Shown piece after piece: positions 55,050-63,730 of a stretch of DNA of 64,000 bases. A program made the translations under genes and the position numbers. The stretch covers positions 3,838,369 to 3,902,368 of the forward strand of contig NZ_CP036343.1 in assembly GCF_007746795.1 (NCBI RefSeq), in the 5' to 3' direction. The stretch's first letter is position 1. Every line of letters starts with the position of its first letter. The notes below the pieces were generated by a model. It was not told the DNA's origin, did not search any database, and saw only the letters and a program-made list of their open reading frames with translations. The stretch comes from Gimesia algae (GTDB lineage Bacteria > Planctomycetota > Planctomycetia > Planctomycetales > Planctomycetaceae).

Positions 55050-55592
55050 ATGATTACTGAGACAAGTAGCCTGCTGGCGATCTTTGGGTTAGCCGTCACT
55101 TTATCTGCTTATCTTTCTGCCATTAGACTGATCGCAATTCAAAAAATTCAAGATTTGTCCGGGAATGATCAAAAGACAGAAGATAAAAAATGGGATCTAA
55201 GGAAGAAGTTGGGGTGGTTGACTCTGGCTGATGTTCCCATGGTGCTTTCTGCCTTTTTGCTTGGTCTGTTTCTTCTGTGGGATTACCTGTTATTAGATTT
55301 ATATGAAGGTAAATGGTGTAAGTGGCGGGATCAAATTACATCTAAAGACCTTCAAGAGTGGTTATCGTTTCTCGGATTGTGGTTCTTCCTGATCGCCGGA
55401 ACGGTGATGGTGATTTTGCACATGGTGGCCTGGTGGAATACAGCAAAGAGCCTGCTCAAAGGTAAAAAAATAATCGAATCGGAACCAGCGAAAGAGTCAC
55501 AAACCCAATCAGCTTCCGCAGCGATCATTGAAGCAAATACCTCAACAGAAACACCGGCAACTGAGATTAAACCTCCGCCTGAAAAGCCTTAA
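55050..55592 (+). CDS. Hypothetical membrane protein
   Basis: A 180-residue protein with three membrane helices (about residues 7-28, 60-85 and 105-130) and a polar Ser/Thr/Glu/Pro-rich C-terminal tail (about 140-180). GAGAGGAG lies before the ATG. No family could be named. Confidence 0.65.
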   Translation: MITETSSLLAIFGLAVTLSAYLSAIRLIAIQKIQDLSGNDQKTEDKKWDLRKKLGWLTLADVPMVLSAFLLGLFLLWDYLLLDLYEGKWCKWRDQITSKDLQEWLSFLGLWFFLIAGTVMVILHMVAWWNTAKSLLKGKKIIESEPAKESQTQSASAAIIEANTSTETPATEIKPPPEKP

Positions 55593-55722
55593 AGTGAGCC
55601 GAGTGCCAGGAGAGATTAAAGGGGGCAGCGACTGTCTTGGATGTTGTCAAGAAGTGTAAAGGAATTGGTTCCATGTCTGATTGTTTTTCATCTTGGAGTT
55701 CAGGATCGTGAGAAACTTTACC

Positions 55723-56880
55723 ATGCAGATTATCGATCAAGGAATTGTCTATCCGTCTCATATTGGAACTGACCGACAAAGTTGCGCATTCCCCGGCGTA
55801 TGCGTTTCCACGACAGGACGCTGGTTGGTGAGTTTTCGGGCTGCGCCTGAAAAAAGTGGCCTGTCAGGCCAACACCCGCTGCTTTGCTGGTCTGATGATA
55901 GAGGGGCCAGCTGGTCAGAGCCGATAAGGCCTTTTGAACCACCTCAGTTTGACAAACTGACTCCAGGCAGTTTTCGCGCTGCCTATCTTACGGCCTTGAA
56001 TGATGGCACACTCATCGCAGCACTCTGCTGGGTCGATGCTCGTGATCCCTCACGAGCATTTTTCAATGAAGAGACGGAGGGGTTACTCGATACTCGAATT
56101 TGTCTGAGTCGATCAAAAGATGATGGCCTGACCTGGTCGTCGCCGACCTTTGTCAGTAGTGAGTTCGACCATCTTCCTACGCCGTTGACAGGACCGATTC
56201 TTCAATTCCGTGATGCAGAGGACCGCAGCCTGCTGGCGATTCAACTTGAACTCAATAAGCCCTATTTCGACAAGACACCCTGGCATCATCGTTCGATCCT
56301 GCTGCTTTCTGACAATGATGGTCACACCTGGTCAAATCACATTGTCACCAGTGATGACCCGGCATTGAGGATATTTTACTGGGATCAACGCCCCGCACTG
56401 GTCGGCGAAAATGACCTGTTAGATTTATTCTGGACGTTTGATCGAGAGACTGGCGAATATCTCAATATACACGCACGAAAGACTGAAACCAGTTATGACG
56501 ATTGGTCGACGTTTTGGGATACTGACGTTCCTGGTCAGCCGGCAGCACCAGTGCGTTTATCAGATGGTCAGCTTGTGATGGTTTATGTAGATCGCACAGA
56601 AACCCCCACTATCAAGCTTCGCACCAGCAAAGATGGCGGACATCATTGGCCAGTTGAGAGTGAAATAATACTCTATTCGCAGGGAGCATCCCATAATTTG
56701 ATGCGACCAGGCGACATGCTTGCTGCCTGGGAGGAGATGTCCAATTTCGCTGTTGGTTTGCCTGCGACAGCGTTGTTGCCTGACAATGAACTTCTGGTTA
56801 TCTTTTATGCCGGTCAATCGACAAATGAAACCAGCATTCACTGGCAGTGCATTCGCGCTTCAACATCAAAAGTGATGTGA
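55723..56880 (+). CDS. Sialidase/BNR-repeat family protein
   Basis: A 385-residue six-bladed-propeller protein with several Asp-box motifs (SxDxGxxW): WSDDRGASW, SKDDGLTW, LSDNDGHTW and SKDGGHHW. No signal peptide is seen, unlike most secreted sialidases. ATG at 55723 begins at the first strand; a GTG at 55708, nine bases behind GGAG, is a good alternative. Enzyme activity is unproven, since Asp boxes are structural only. Confidence 0.78.
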   Translation: MQIIDQGIVYPSHIGTDRQSCAFPGVCVSTTGRWLVSFRAAPEKSGLSGQHPLLCWSDDRGASWSEPIRPFEPPQFDKLTPGSFRAAYLTALNDGTLIAALCWVDARDPSRAFFNEETEGLLDTRICLSRSKDDGLTWSSPTFVSSEFDHLPTPLTGPILQFRDAEDRSLLAIQLELNKPYFDKTPWHHRSILLLSDNDGHTWSNHIVTSDDPALRIFYWDQRPALVGENDLLDLFWTFDRETGEYLNIHARKTETSYDDWSTFWDTDVPGQPAAPVRLSDGQLVMVYVDRTETPTIKLRTSKDGGHHWPVESEIILYSQGASHNLMRPGDMLAAWEEMSNFAVGLPATALLPDNELLVIFYAGQSTNETSIHWQCIRASTSKVM

Positions 56881-56973
56881 CCGGAAACAGAACGCATAAT
56901 CGCATTACTGGGTCAGGACTTTTTTTATTGAACCCTCTCCCCTTTATGCTTTCCATGATCAATGTCAATTTAT

Positions 56974-56993
56974 GGTTCCTGACACCTTTTTCT
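56974..56993 (+). repeat. 20-bp direct repeat, left copy
   Basis: GGTTCCTGACACCTTTTTCT, identical to 57685-57704. A third, shorter match (TTCCTGACACCTTTT) lies on the minus strand at 51177-51191. Confidence 0.75.
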
Positions 56994-57072
56994 GTCCGTC
57001 GCGAACGACTCTCCATTGGCAAAACACGCTGTCGGCGGCTCCGTGTTCATAGCTTGGTTATCTGCGTTTTTG

Positions 57073-57657
57073 TTAATATGCCTCTGTGAATTCCAGCCCT
57101 TTGAGTTTTTGCGGCTTGAGCACGGATACAAGTTCATTCGACCCACAAAACCAAAACTGGCGACCGCGTGTGTTCTCTTGATTTACGTCCGGTACATTTA
57201 ATGCAAGTGGATCTGGATTAACCACAAACGACTCCAATACGGGGAAAAAACATGTTTCGCGGAATCGACCACACGTAGCGCATTTTCTGTGGAACTCCAT
57301 CCCAACGTTGTCGCTTACAATCGCCGCAAAGGCATTAGGCAGCATGATGAAGTAGTTGTCTGACGCTGGAATTGAAACGAACGAAATATTGGAAACATTG
57401 TGTGAGGCGAGTGAGTCGCGGAAGCGTTTCGAAACAGCTACGAAACCATCGTCACTGGTTAGGAAGTCAGATTTACTATAAATGCTAACATCCGCATCGA
57501 TTCCACGTTCGATCGCCGCCAATTCATCCACCTTGCGACATTTGGTGCATTGCAAATCAGCGTATTTTGTCCGAAGTGAGACCCCGAATGCGGTCTCGCA
57601 GTGAAGAATCCAATTGTTCCTTCTTTGATCCTTGGGAGTTAGCCAATAATACTTCAC
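57073..57657 (-). CDS. Hypothetical protein between 20-bp direct repeats
   Basis: A 194-residue product from a GTG start at 57657 (MKYYWLTPKDQRR), preferred because the open frame upstream runs through the direct repeat. It has two CxxC pairs (CTKC about residue 38, CATC about residue 126), possibly one zinc site, and a C-terminal FWFCGSNELV segment. No family was recognised. It is flanked by identical 20-bp repeats. Confidence 0.55.
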   Translation of the reverse strand: MKYYWLTPKDQRRNNWILHCETAFGVSLRTKYADLQCTKCRKVDELAAIERGIDADVSIYSKSDFLTSDDGFVAVSKRFRDSLASHNVSNISFVSIPASDNYFIMLPNAFAAIVSDNVGMEFHRKCATCGRFRETCFFPVLESFVVNPDPLALNVPDVNQENTRGRQFWFCGSNELVSVLKPQKLKGLEFTEAY

Positions 57658-57684
57658 TGAATCCAGCCCTTCTGATCGATAAAA

Positions 57685-57704
57685 GGTTCCTGACACCTTT
57701 TTCT
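57685..57704 (+). repeat. 20-bp direct repeat, right copy
   Basis: GGTTCCTGACACCTTTTTCT. On the minus strand it follows the PH-domain gene stop, and AAAAGG/CCTTTT could form a weak terminator-like hairpin. Confidence 0.75.
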
Positions 57705-57706
57705 AT

Positions 57707-58384
57707 TTACTGATATTCGCGAATGATGTCGATCACCCGCTGTGGTGACTTCAGTCCGCGAACGTCGATCTCCATGTCATCCTGGCCGGAGCTGGAGATT
57801 GCCAGGTGTCCGACGCCAGCCAGACGATCGAAGAAACTCTGATTCACCTGCATGTTGCGGACGTCATCGTGCTGCACTTCGCTCGTTTGTCTGGAAAAGA
57901 TACCCTGAGTGTAGAGTGTTCGTTTTGAAGTCACGGTCACGGATCGGAACCGGGTCTGAAGCCACCAATACGACAGAATTAAAGCACCAGCTACGGCGAG
58001 AGTCAATCCGGAATACAACAGGATCAACTCGTCCCGCCACATCACCGCCCCGACAATACCCCCAATGACAACCAGCAGACACCCAAGAAACGAGAACGGA
58101 TGATTGCCGAATATCGCCGGGTGCACGGTGCAAAGTTCCTGCTCAGTCTGAGACACCGTGGTATCCTGATGATGCGCCCGCGCCGCGACCACCTTTGGAT
58201 CGTCGTCCCGAAGCAGGTGACCGGCCGGGGCATCAATCTTGAAGACCTGACCACAATTGTCCTTCGCACACGTGACGAGCTCGCCAATCGCAGCGGGATC
58301 GACTGTATTGGTCGCTCCGCAGTGAGGGCATTCATAGGCGAGAGTTCGACTCGCATTGCTGGTATGTGTTTCGGAATCAGTCAT
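57707..58384 (-). CDS. Zinc-ribbon plus bacterial PH-domain membrane protein
   Basis: A 225-residue protein. Residues 18-50 form a zinc ribbon (CPHCGA and CAKDNCGQ). Two membrane helices follow (about 98-120 and 123-145). A YdbS/bPH2-type PH domain ends the protein (TSKRTLYTQGIFSRQTSEVQHDDVRNMQV). ATG at 58384 with GGGGA seven bases upstream is chosen over the frame from 58552. The role is unknown. Confidence 0.78.
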   Translation of the reverse strand: MTDSETHTSNASRTLAYECPHCGATNTVDPAAIGELVTCAKDNCGQVFKIDAPAGHLLRDDDPKVVAARAHHQDTTVSQTEQELCTVHPAIFGNHPFSFLGCLLVVIGGIVGAVMWRDELILLYSGLTLAVAGALILSYWWLQTRFRSVTVTSKRTLYTQGIFSRQTSEVQHDDVRNMQVNQSFFDRLAGVGHLAISSSGQDDMEIDVRGLKSPQRVIDIIREYQ

Positions 58385-58678
58385 CGGTAAATCCCCTGCA
58401 GTTTCAGTGAACGGGTCCGCCCATGCGGCCTCGTGGAGTATCACTGCAACATGATGCGAATATCGTTCCACCTGAGCGGGATTCGTTGGGCAATGGCTGA
58501 TTGCTCCATAGGTGCAGATGTTTGCTGGCAGGATCGGTCGGCTGGCGATCACTGTGGCGGTTCAGCTGTCAGTGATATCCGGTTAGAAAGCCTGCAGACA
58601 TGAATCGGAGACTGACGAGGACGGAAACGGTGGACGGAACGAATGGTACCTTTTTATCTTTGCCCCTTTTTAAGGGTC

Positions 58679-59653
58679 TTACGATATAAGCCGACTGTCG
58701 ACTGCAATTGCGATCTTTCCTTGAACACCGTTATTGAGACTCTCCAGCCGGGCATGGGCGAGCGGAATATCGGCAAGCGAATAGACTGCGCCCACGTGTG
58801 GCTGCAGTTGACCGCGCTCTAGCAATGCGCTCAACTCATCAAGTTTGCCACGGTTTTGTCTTGTGAAAACGAAGTGATAACTCGCATTCTTGCCCCAGGC
58901 CTGAATGACGTTTTGTGGCTGTGCAATGTCCACGATCGTGACAACGCGGCCAAGTTGCGCGAGCGTGTCGGGGCTGCGCGACAATGTGTTGCCGCCGATG
59001 GTGTCGAACACCACATCGACTCCGCGACCACTCGTTTCCCGCATAATGGCGTCGACATAATCCTCCTGTTTGTAGTCGATGAGCACATCGGCCCCTAAAC
59101 TTCGTGCGAACTCAAAGTTTACTTCGCGCACAGTCGTAAACACCCTCGCTCCCATGGCTTTTGCAAGCTGGATCGCCACATGACCAACTCCTCCCGCGCC
59201 GCCGTGTACCAGAATGCTTTCCCCCACTCGTAGCGCCGCACGTACGACCAGTGCTTCCCACGCAGTCCCACCAACCAAAGTCAGGCTTGCCGCCTCAAGA
59301 TGGCTCAATGAAGCAGGCTTCTTTCCGATAATGCTTTCGGCAGCAATGTGGTACTCGGCATAACTCCCTGGCCCGTCAAATATTTGCGGGGTGTACCAGA
59401 CTTCGTCTCCTGGAGAGAAGGTGGTCACACCCAGCCCGACTTCTTCGACAACGCCAGATACGTCGTGTCCGGTAATGGCAGGCAGTTGCACCAAGTCGGG
59501 ATAATCGCCACGTCGGACCTGGAAATCCAACGGATTGATGGAGGTTGCATGTACCCGGACCAGGACTTGGCCTGAGTGCGGCACGGGCCTGGGTACGTCA
59601 CAAAGTTCGAACGATTCCGGTCCGCCAAATGATTTAAGTACCATCGCTTTCAT
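58679..59653 (-). CDS. Zinc-free quinone oxidoreductase / medium-chain dehydrogenase
   Basis: A 324-residue NADPH:quinone reductase-like protein: [17 protein letters not shown] start, [12 protein letters not shown], the nucleotide-binding [23 protein letters not shown], and [12 protein letters not shown] at 59653 has GAGG six bases upstream. Half a MITE-like element (59677-59728) lies just upstream of the gene, in its probable promoter region. Confidence 0.9.
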   Translation of the reverse strand: MKAMVLKSFGGPESFELCDVPRPVPHSGQVLVRVHATSINPLDFQVRRGDYPDLVQLPAITGHDVSGVVEEVGLGVTTFSPGDEVWYTPQIFDGPGSYAEYHIAAESIIGKKPASLSHLEAASLTLVGGTAWEALVVRAALRVGESILVHGGAGGVGHVAIQLAKAMGARVFTTVREVNFEFARSLGADVLIDYKQEDYVDAIMRETSGRGVDVVFDTIGGNTLSRSPDTLAQLGRVVTIVDIAQPQNVIQAWGKNASYHFVFTRQNRGKLDELSALLERGQLQPHVGAVYSLADIPLAHARLESLNNGVQGKIAIAVDSRLIS

Positions 59654-59676
59654 TGCAATCCTCATTTTCAAGCTCT

Positions 59677-59728
59677 GACACTCGGTCCAAATCGGACTGG
59701 AGCCGTTACAGTAAAAACGGGACACAGC
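59677..59728 (-). repeat. MITE-like element, half copy 5
   Basis: Only the ACTGTG-end half is left (read on the minus strand: GCTGTGTCCCGTTTTTACTG, then TAACGGCTCC and TTTGGACCGAGTGT). It abuts CTAA (59729-59732), and the TAG stop of the ExeA-like gene lies within that tetranucleotide. Confidence 0.75.
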
Positions 59729-60556
59729 CTAATCCGGGATCGACGTCACCAGTTCTTCGGCGACGGCTTCCAGCACGTCGGGCGTAATCAGGGACAGTTC
59801 ATCGGCGTAACCAACCAGCAGACCCAGATCGCAGAGTCGATTAATCTTCCGTGGGTTTCCCTGTGTCAGCTCAAACAGTGTCTGAAATGCTTCTGCTGCA
59901 AAAACCGGTTCAGAGCGACCAGCCACTTCCAGGCGATGTTCGACGTAGCTCTGGGTTTCTTCTGCCGAAAACGATTTCAACAGGCAACGCACGGCAATCC
60001 GGTTATCCAGTTGAGACGAGCGTTGCAGATGGCTGAGCAGTAACTGGTCGCCCACCAGCAGCAGCGTGAAGTCGATGTCAGAAGTCTGCTGAAAGTTGAG
60101 CAGCTGATGCAGTGTTTCGAAGATCCGCTGATCGACAATCAGATGCGCTTCGTCAATGACAATCACCGGCTTGTAACCCTGCTCACACAATAACTGCAAC
60201 TGACGATGCAGGGCCCGGACAATCCGGTCTTTGCCAGGAACCAGGGGTTCAATGCCGGCTTCTTCTGCTCCCAGTTCGACTGCCAGATATGAAATCAATT
60301 CAATGGGTGACAACTGCGGAAAGACGAGATGCACGAACGGCTGATAAATTTCAGCCAGCTGACTTTTCAGCACGTGACAGAGATACGACTTGCCCATGCC
60401 AGACCCGCCGACCAGCAGACCGGCACCTTTGCAGTTTTCAACCAGATATTCGAGCTTTAACAAGCCAGCCTGATGCGGATTGCTGTCGTAAAAAAAAGAA
60501 GCATCCATCTTTTCTTCAAAGGGACCACTTTTCAGATTCCAGTAGCTCTGATACAT
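59729..60556 (-). CDS. ExeA/GspA-like AAA+ ATPase
   Basis: A 275-residue ATPase: YWNLKSGPFE start typical of ExeA-like proteins, Walker A GGSGMGKS, Walker B VIVIDEAHL, a sensor-like NRIAVRCLL region and GNPRKINRLCD near the end. Full ExeA has an added peptidoglycan-binding domain, which is missing here. It lies 98 bases after a single-pass membrane protein gene, which could be its partner. The TAG stop sits in the CTAA flank of a half MITE. Confidence 0.85.
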   Translation of the reverse strand: MYQSYWNLKSGPFEEKMDASFFYDSNPHQAGLLKLEYLVENCKGAGLLVGGSGMGKSYLCHVLKSQLAEIYQPFVHLVFPQLSPIELISYLAVELGAEEAGIEPLVPGKDRIVRALHRQLQLLCEQGYKPVIVIDEAHLIVDQRIFETLHQLLNFQQTSDIDFTLLLVGDQLLLSHLQRSSQLDNRIAVRCLLKSFSAEETQSYVEHRLEVAGRSEPVFAAEAFQTLFELTQGNPRKINRLCDLGLLVGYADELSLITPDVLEAVAEELVTSIPD

Positions 60557-60654
60557 AAACTCTGTTTCCCGCGTATGTTTCAGTGTCGGATGTTTGTACT
60601 GACACTCAATTGATTGATATTAGGACGTCGATAATCCATTTCGTTTATCGAAGA

Positions 60655-61212
60655 TTACTCCAGCGATTCGATTTCCCCTGTCAGCCAGACCGCTTCATTT
60701 TCCTGTACAACGGATTGAATGCCTGCTGATCTTCGGGGTGTTACATAGATGGGATGATCTCCAGCAACCTGCTGAATATGCCCATTGGTATTTTCCGATG
60801 TCTGTCCCACTGCATGCAAGACCGCAGCCTGATCAGCGCCTGCTGATGGTGCCCGATCGACTGAGACCGTTTGAATCAGCGAATCCTGCTGAACAGGATT
60901 CTTCGCGTCTGGTTCTGCAAATGCAGGGCCTTGCAAAGGCAATTCCGCATCGAGGCCAAACTCCATGGAAAGCTCATCACTGGTACCCAGCACGGGAGAG
61001 AGCAATTCAGGTCGCTGATCTTCTTCCGATCCTTCCAGCGAGCCAAAAAATGACAATAACGCCATCATCGAAAAGAGACTCGCCAGCAAACCGGCAAAAA
61101 CCTTCGTGGTCTGATTCCAGCGGAACAGAAAACGGGGCTCTGACGCAGTACTGCTTTTCGAGAATAATTGCAGAAAACGTTTATAATTGAGAGACTTAAG
61201 CCAACTCATCAC
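60655..61212 (-). CDS. Single-pass membrane protein upstream of the ExeA-like ATPase
   Basis: A 185-residue protein with a basic cytoplasmic start, one membrane helix (about residues 38-58) and a low-complexity extracytoplasmic part. This ends in a short, more ordered segment (HPIYVTPRRSAGIQ...ENEAVWLTGEI). Orientation and pairing recall ExeB/GspB next to ExeA, but no sequence match is claimed. Confidence 0.6.
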   Translation of the reverse strand: MMSWLKSLNYKRFLQLFSKSSTASEPRFLFRWNQTTKVFAGLLASLFSMMALLSFFGSLEGSEEDQRPELLSPVLGTSDELSMEFGLDAELPLQGPAFAEPDAKNPVQQDSLIQTVSVDRAPSAGADQAAVLHAVGQTSENTNGHIQQVAGDHPIYVTPRRSAGIQSVVQENEAVWLTGEIESLE

Positions 61213-61490
61213 TCGTTCCTTCGAGAGCTGAATAACCTGGTAACTGCAGATAAGAACTCAATCCCTGAGCCTCAGAGAGTCGGCGATTCAATCACCAGTT
61301 CCCTATCTATCTGCTCTAAAGAGACGCAGTCAGCGCTCTTTTTGTATCGGTTGCAGAGTATAGGACTCTTGACCATTTCACAGACTTGGTAAAACAGGGA
61401 GACCTGTCAATATAAGTGACTATTACGCACACCTTATACCAAGGCGGCTCTGCCGAATGCGACTCTGCCTACATGCCCTGAAGACGCTAG
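61213..61490. other. Gene-free stretch upstream of the membrane-protein gene
   Basis: It contains the expected promoter for the minus-strand unit. At its end, GCCCTGAAGACGCTAG (61475-61490) resembles the middle of the MITE-like element, perhaps a remnant of an older copy. Confidence 0.35.
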
Positions 61491-61578
61491 AGCGCATCAC
61501 ATTTAACTATAGCGTCTCCCAATCTATTATGCTCGGTCCAAATGGCCCTGGAGACGCTACAGTAAAACTGGACACAGT
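61491..61578 (-). repeat. MITE-like 88-bp element, copy 6
   Basis: It is nearly identical to copy 4, with CTAG on both sides (61487-61490 and 61579-61582), and lies 21 bases behind the dapB stop. Its inner 10-bp stem TAGCGTCTCC/GGAGACGCTA is perfect. Confidence 0.93.
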
Positions 61579-61599
61579 CTAGGGGAAGCTAAGCACAGG

Positions 61600-62403
61600 C
61601 TAATTCAGACCGAGCACATCCGCCATTGTGTACAGACCGGGCTTCTGAGCTGCCAGGTATTTCGCCGCGGTCAAGGCGCCATAAACATAGCTGTCACGGG
61701 TATGCCCGCGCACGGTCAGGTCGATCGTTTCCCCCATCATGCCGAACACGATGGTATGCTCACCCACATTATCTCCAGTGCGCAAAGCATGGTATCCAAT
61801 CTCGCAAACAGGTCGTGGCCCCGGGCGTCCTGCTCGACCATGAACGTGTTCCGTCTGGCCCATTTCATCAGCGACGATTTCACCGAAATGTAAAGCGGTT
61901 CCGCTGGGGGCATCTTCTTTAAACCGGTGATGACGTTCGATGATTTCCACATCAACGCCCCCCGGCGAATTTTTCAGCGAATGAGCGGCTTCGCGAACCA
62001 GTTTCATCATCAGGTTCACCGCCAGACTCATGTTAGGTGCCAGAATCAGAGGCGTGGTCTGTGAAGCCGTCAAAACTTCATTCCGCTGCTCGGGAGTCAG
62101 ACCTGTCGTCGCAGCGACCAGACCAATCTGCCGTTCGGCACAGATCCCGGCAATTTTGATCAGACCGGCTGGCAGGGAGAAGTCGATGATCACATCCACA
62201 CGGTCCGTCAGTTCCGATTGGATCTTGACCCCGATCGGACCGATGCCTGCGACTTCCCCAGCGTCTTTCCCCAGAGCCGGTGAATTCTCTGATTCTAATG
62301 CGGCTCCCAGCTTTAAGTCAGGGTCCTGACAGATCAGAACTGCCACACGCTGCCCCATTCGACCAGCGGCTCCATTCACGCCGATGAGTAGTTGATCGCC
62401 CAT
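61600..62403 (-). CDS. dapB: 4-hydroxy-tetrahydrodipicolinate reductase
   Basis: DapB makes tetrahydrodipicolinate with NAD(P)H on the way to lysine and diaminopimelate. The 267-residue protein has the N-terminal GAAGRMGQ Rossmann motif, ATTGLTPEQ, APNMSLAVNLM, the signature EIIERHHRFKEDAPSGTA, and HALRTGDNVGEHTI. GGGAG precedes the ATG at 62403. Length is normal. Confidence 0.96.
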   Translation of the reverse strand: MGDQLLIGVNGAAGRMGQRVAVLICQDPDLKLGAALESENSPALGKDAGEVAGIGPIGVKIQSELTDRVDVIIDFSLPAGLIKIAGICAERQIGLVAATTGLTPEQRNEVLTASQTTPLILAPNMSLAVNLMMKLVREAAHSLKNSPGGVDVEIIERHHRFKEDAPSGTALHFGEIVADEMGQTEHVHGRAGRPGPRPVCEIGYHALRTGDNVGEHTIVFGMMGETIDLTVRGHTRDSYVYGALTAAKYLAAQKPGLYTMADVLGLN

Positions 62404-62535
62404 CTTTGACTCCCGTTATCTATTATATATAAGGTATCTGTTTGTGTTTTTAATCACGGCAACTGTAGATGATCGTAATATACGTCATCCATTTTTTCCA
62501 TTAGAGCCTGATACTTTCCCCAGCCATTTTCCAGT

Positions 62536-63705
62536 TTATTTACTTCGAGTTTCCATTTCCGTAATCGCCTGTTGCAGTTCCTGCCTGACACTCGGCTCCA
62601 GTTCAACAGACAACTGTTCTTCCAGAAAGGTTTGAATCTCCGCATTTCCCAGCCTTCCCAGTGCCCAGGCCGCTGCGCCCCGAATTAACGGCTCTGCATC
62701 ACTGAGCACCTTTTTCAACACAGGCACGGCACTCACATCACCGCGGTTGCCCAGCACAATCGCCGCATTCCGCAATAAACCCGCTCTGCCTGAGCGAGAC
62801 ATCGGGGTACTGCGAAATCGATCCTGATATTCTGTTTCATCCAGCGTCAATAATTCACAGGCATCCAGGGGTGCATACGTTTCCACAGGCTGAAACGCGA
62901 TTTCGCGGCTCAGAGGAGTTTTGCGATTCCACGGGCAGACATCCTGACAGACGTCACATCCAAAAGCCCAATCCTCTAAACCGGGGCGTAACTCCTGCGG
63001 GATTGGCTGGTCGCGTAATTCAATGGTCAGATAAGAAATGCACTTTCGCGCATCGAGAACGCCCCCTTCCACAAAGGCATCGGTCGGACAGGCATCCAGA
63101 CAACGCGTGCAGGTACCGCAATGCGAAGCATGATGCGGTTCATCATAATCCAGCTCGTCACTCAACAGCAGCCCGGCCAGAAAAAACCAGCTTCCCTCAG
63201 ACTTATTGAGCAGCAGCGTATTTTTCCCGATCCAGCCCAGGCCGGCCAACTGTGCGAAATCCCGTTCCAGTAAGGGAGCCGTATCCACAACGCCCCGCGT
63301 TTCACAATCCGGAAACGCCTCCCGAATCCGCCGAGAGAGCTGCTTCAGTTTTTTTCGAATCACTTTATGGTAATCGGTAGTTCCCCAGGCATAGCGCGAG
63401 ACCCTGGCTTCCGTACCGGTGACCGGCGGCGGTTCCTCTGTGCGGTAATTCAATGTCAGCATCAGCACGCTGCGCACGGAACTCATCACATGTTCGGGAT
63501 GCTGGTACGCGTCTTTGCGGCGTTCGAGATAACTCATCTCACCCGCGTAGCCTTGATTCAGCCATTCCAGAAAGTGGTGATAGCCTGCCGGAGTGATCGC
63601 GGGCGCCAGGCCGGCCAGGTCGAAGCCACAATCGTATGCCATCTGCTTGATCAAAGCAGATTTTCGACTTTGATCAGCGGCTGAGGAATCTGTTGCTTCT
63701 CCCAT
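62536..63705 (-). CDS. queG: Epoxyqueuosine reductase
   Basis: QueG performs the last step of queuosine synthesis using cobalamin and two 4Fe-4S clusters. The 389-residue protein shows [24 protein letters not shown], the ferredoxin-like cysteines [16 protein letters not shown] and [11 protein letters not shown], and HEAT-like repeats in the last 90 residues ([17 protein letters not shown]). Length is normal. Confidence 0.95.
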   Translation of the reverse strand: MGEATDSSAADQSRKSALIKQMAYDCGFDLAGLAPAITPAGYHHFLEWLNQGYAGEMSYLERRKDAYQHPEHVMSSVRSVLMLTLNYRTEEPPPVTGTEARVSRYAWGTTDYHKVIRKKLKQLSRRIREAFPDCETRGVVDTAPLLERDFAQLAGLGWIGKNTLLLNKSEGSWFFLAGLLLSDELDYDEPHHASHCGTCTRCLDACPTDAFVEGGVLDARKCISYLTIELRDQPIPQELRPGLEDWAFGCDVCQDVCPWNRKTPLSREIAFQPVETYAPLDACELLTLDETEYQDRFRSTPMSRSGRAGLLRNAAIVLGNRGDVSAVPVLKKVLSDAEPLIRGAAAWALGRLGNAEIQTFLEEQLSVELEPSVRQELQQAITEMETRSK

Positions 63706-63730
63706 AGTTTTCTCAAAAGTCGATTCATTT

